Assembly: GCA_003225175.1 (NCBI GenBank)
Contig: QIBA01000048.1
Location: 1-64,000, forward strand
Length of the DNA: 64,000 bases
Direction: 5' to 3'
From: Acidobacteriota bacterium
GTDB lineage: Bacteria; Acidobacteriota; Terriglobia; Terriglobales; Acidobacteriaceae
The notes under the pieces were generated by a model. It did no database searches. It saw only the letters and a list, made by a program, of their open reading frames with translations, and was not told where the DNA came from. This document shows, one piece after another, positions 62,550-64,000 of the stretch (within the stretch, counting starts at the first letter, position 1; each line of letters starts with the position of its first letter). The position numbers and the translations under genes were made by a program.

Positions 62550-63842
62550 TTATTTCTTCTGCATCAACTCCAACAGCTCCGTCACTTCGCTCTGGATCGC
62601 GGTTCTCAGGGTCGGTTGAAAGTCAGGAGCAAACAGAGCCGAGTGCAGAGAGGGCAATTGCGCTCCCGATTGCTGGGCTTCAGCAAACTTATCCGGATTC
62701 ACGGCCCCTACGTGAAACATCGCCTCAGGAATGCCATCCTGAGCGTAGTAGCTGAAATCTTCGCTGACCATTTTGGGCGGCATTTCGACCACATTGGAAT
62801 CGCCAAGAGAACGACGCAACGATCCGACGAGCCGCTCCGTGAGCTTTGGATCGTTGTAGACCGCAATCGTGCCTTCCGTAGTCTTCACTTCCGGCGCGCG
62901 AGGAGCGCCGGCCAGCTCGGCCTCTGCCTTGGCAACACGTTCGATGCCCTGCAAGATCCGCTCGCGGACCTCTTTCTTATAAGTGCGCACGGAGAGACCA
63001 AGCATCACCTGATCGGGGATGATGTTGTTTTTCGTTCCACCATGAATTTGGCCCACGGTGACCACGACCGGATCGAGCGGATTGTTTTGCCGGGAGACCA
63101 GCGTCTGGAGCCCGCTAATGATACGAGCAGCGATCACGATCGGATCGATCGTCATCTGCGGCTGCGCCCCATGTCCTCCTTTGCCAAAAACGGTGATGTC
63201 GATGGAATCGGAGTTCGCGAGCGCATAACCGGGCGTGTAGCCAACTTTTCCCGCCGGTAAATTATCAGCGTCATGAATTGCCACTGCGAAGTTCGGTTTT
63301 GGGAAACGGGTGTAAAGACCATCGGCCAGCATTGCCTTTGCACCCTTGACGACTTCTTCTGCAGGCTGCGCGATCATGATCAACGTGCCGCTCCACTGCT
63401 GCTTGTGCGCGGCCATCCATGTAGCCGTGCCAATCCACGCGGTCATGTGCAGATCATGGCCGCATGCATGCATCACCGGTGTGCCTTCGGCGGTACGAAC
63501 CTTGCTGGCAAACGGAAGCCCGGTCTTCTCTTCCACCGGGAGAGCGTCAGTGTCAGTCCGCAACAAAACATTTGGACCGTTGCCATTCCGGAGCACAGCC
63601 ACCACGCCGTAACCCCCGACGCCAGAGGTAACCTCGTACCCTAACGGCTTCAGTTCCGACACCAGCTTGGCCGCGGTCTTTTGTTCGTGGAGCGACAGTT
63701 CGGGAGTTTGATGAAAATCGACGTAGAGCTTTTCCAGATTGGGATAAAGCTGATCGAAGTCTGTGGACGAAACCGGTGGATTCGCGCTGAAGGCAGCTAG
63801 CTTGATGAATAAGACTGCAAGTACAAGGTCACGCAAATGCAT
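62550..63842 (-). CDS. Exported M20-family metallopeptidase/amidohydrolase
   Basis: The ATG at 63842 (MHLRDLVLAVLFIKLAAF) gives a 430-residue product with a signal peptide and leaves a mature enzyme of about 410 residues. Zinc-binding and catalytic elements of the M20D (HipO/AmaB) type are seen: DTDALPVEE, HACGHDLHMTAWIG, IAQPAEEVVKGAKAML and EDFSYYAQDGIPEAMFHVG. The lid domain is near 190-310. Such enzymes remove acyl groups from amino acids or hydrolyse small peptides. Being exported, it probably acts in the periplasm. The longer frame to 63983 is unlikely. Sequence after 63843 to the window end holds no supported gene. Confidence 0.9.
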   Translation of the reverse strand: MHLRDLVLAVLFIKLAAFSANPPVSSTDFDQLYPNLEKLYVDFHQTPELSLHEQKTAAKLVSELKPLGYEVTSGVGGYGVVAVLRNGNGPNVLLRTDTDALPVEEKTGLPFASKVRTAEGTPVMHACGHDLHMTAWIGTATWMAAHKQQWSGTLIMIAQPAEEVVKGAKAMLADGLYTRFPKPNFAVAIHDADNLPAGKVGYTPGYALANSDSIDITVFGKGGHGAQPQMTIDPIVIAARIISGLQTLVSRQNNPLDPVVVTVGQIHGGTKNNIIPDQVMLGLSVRTYKKEVRERILQGIERVAKAEAELAGAPRAPEVKTTEGTIAVYNDPKLTERLVGSLRRSLGDSNVVEMPPKMVSEDFSYYAQDGIPEAMFHVGAVNPDKFAEAQQSGAQLPSLHSALFAPDFQPTLRTAIQSEVTELLELMQKK

Positions 63843-64000
63843 TATCGGAGTCTCCCGGAGGAGTGAGTATACGGGACAGCGAGGCGACCAGCTTTTCCAG
63901 TCGCTGTCGAATGACTGTTCCGGAAGAAAGGGGCATACAGGCTCGCGAGTGGTTAATGCCATCTTGAAACATGTCAACAACATTGCGGCCCGCCAGCGAT

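Noticed and set aside
63843-63983. Upstream extension of the M20 amidohydrolase
   Set aside because: It would bury the signal peptide behind 47 non-hydrophobic residues.
1-64000. Open frames antisense to long genes, such as those opposite ppc, glmU, mdtB and the ADOP permease
   Set aside because: They follow the codon pattern of the gene on the other strand, have no recognisable motifs and lack start signals.
1-64000. CRISPR array, prophage or integrated element
   Set aside because: No regularly spaced direct repeats, integrase, phage structural genes or intact transposase were seen.

Overview
The window looks like chromosomal DNA from a member of the Acidobacteriota, probably class Terriglobia. 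The DNA is moderately GC-rich. The large orphan FtsX-type permease at 43698-46133 has the organisation of the ADOP family (acidobacterial duplicated orphan permease), and several intergenic palindromic repeat families are dispersed through the window. The taxonomic assignment is an inference: there is no rRNA gene here, and I see no tRNA, CRISPR array, prophage or intact insertion sequence.

Layout. 0.3-3 kb: PEP carboxylase. 3.4-8.2 kb: an exported molybdenum aldehyde oxidoreductase (FeS, Moco and FAD subunits plus a small Cys-rich protein) and a DUF1326 protein. 8.3-11.1 kb (minus): acyl-CoA dehydrogenase, PilZ, a lone NuoI, a decayed GNAT acetyltransferase and a DUF3309 microprotein. 11.2-13.2 kb: a MerR-TPR regulator, a SET-domain methyltransferase and a DUF3052 protein. 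13.5-17 kb: MsrA, then a molybdate module (HTH-TOBE regulator and modABC), which may supply the Mo enzyme upstream. 17.2-21.2 kb: amine oxidase, FetAB-type exporter, QueC. 21.4-24.9 kb: a frameshifted HtrA protease, a BlaR1-type M56 peptidase and a BlaI-type repressor, with related palindromes in front of blaI and htrA. 25.2-28.9 kb: GlmU, a small sigma factor and an HD-GYP response regulator.

28.9-35.5 kb is a squalene/hopanoid block: two small DMT-type membrane proteins, HpnE, HpnD, HpnC and two zinc alcohol dehydrogenases. 35.9-43.4 kb (minus) holds a small HTH protein and a tightly packed six-gene set: ECF sigma factor, a very large membrane anti-sigma/FecR-like protein, and two ATPase-permease pairs of the ABC-2 type. 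43.7-46.1 kb: the ADOP permease. 46.3-50.7 kb: a metal-uptake locus with a small HCxxC protein, a porin-like protein, ZnuA-like and ZnuB-like proteins and a second outer-membrane protein, but no ATPase gene. 50.8-52.1 kb: a zinc-ribbon XRE regulator divergent from an HD hydrolase. 52.2-60 kb: an MdtABC-type RND efflux operon. 60.3-63.8 kb: coproheme decarboxylase, acetate kinase with no canonical start codon, and an exported M20 amidohydrolase.

The most notable points are the sigma/anti-sigma/double-ABC operon, the BlaI-BlaR1-HtrA unit with matching candidate operators, the ATPase-less zinc locus, the split between the TOBE regulator and a TOBE-less ModC, the acetate kinase start, and the repeat families, at least one copy of which sits at nearly every larger intergenic gap. 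Nothing here could be searched against databases. Family names rest on motifs and gene order read from the sequence.
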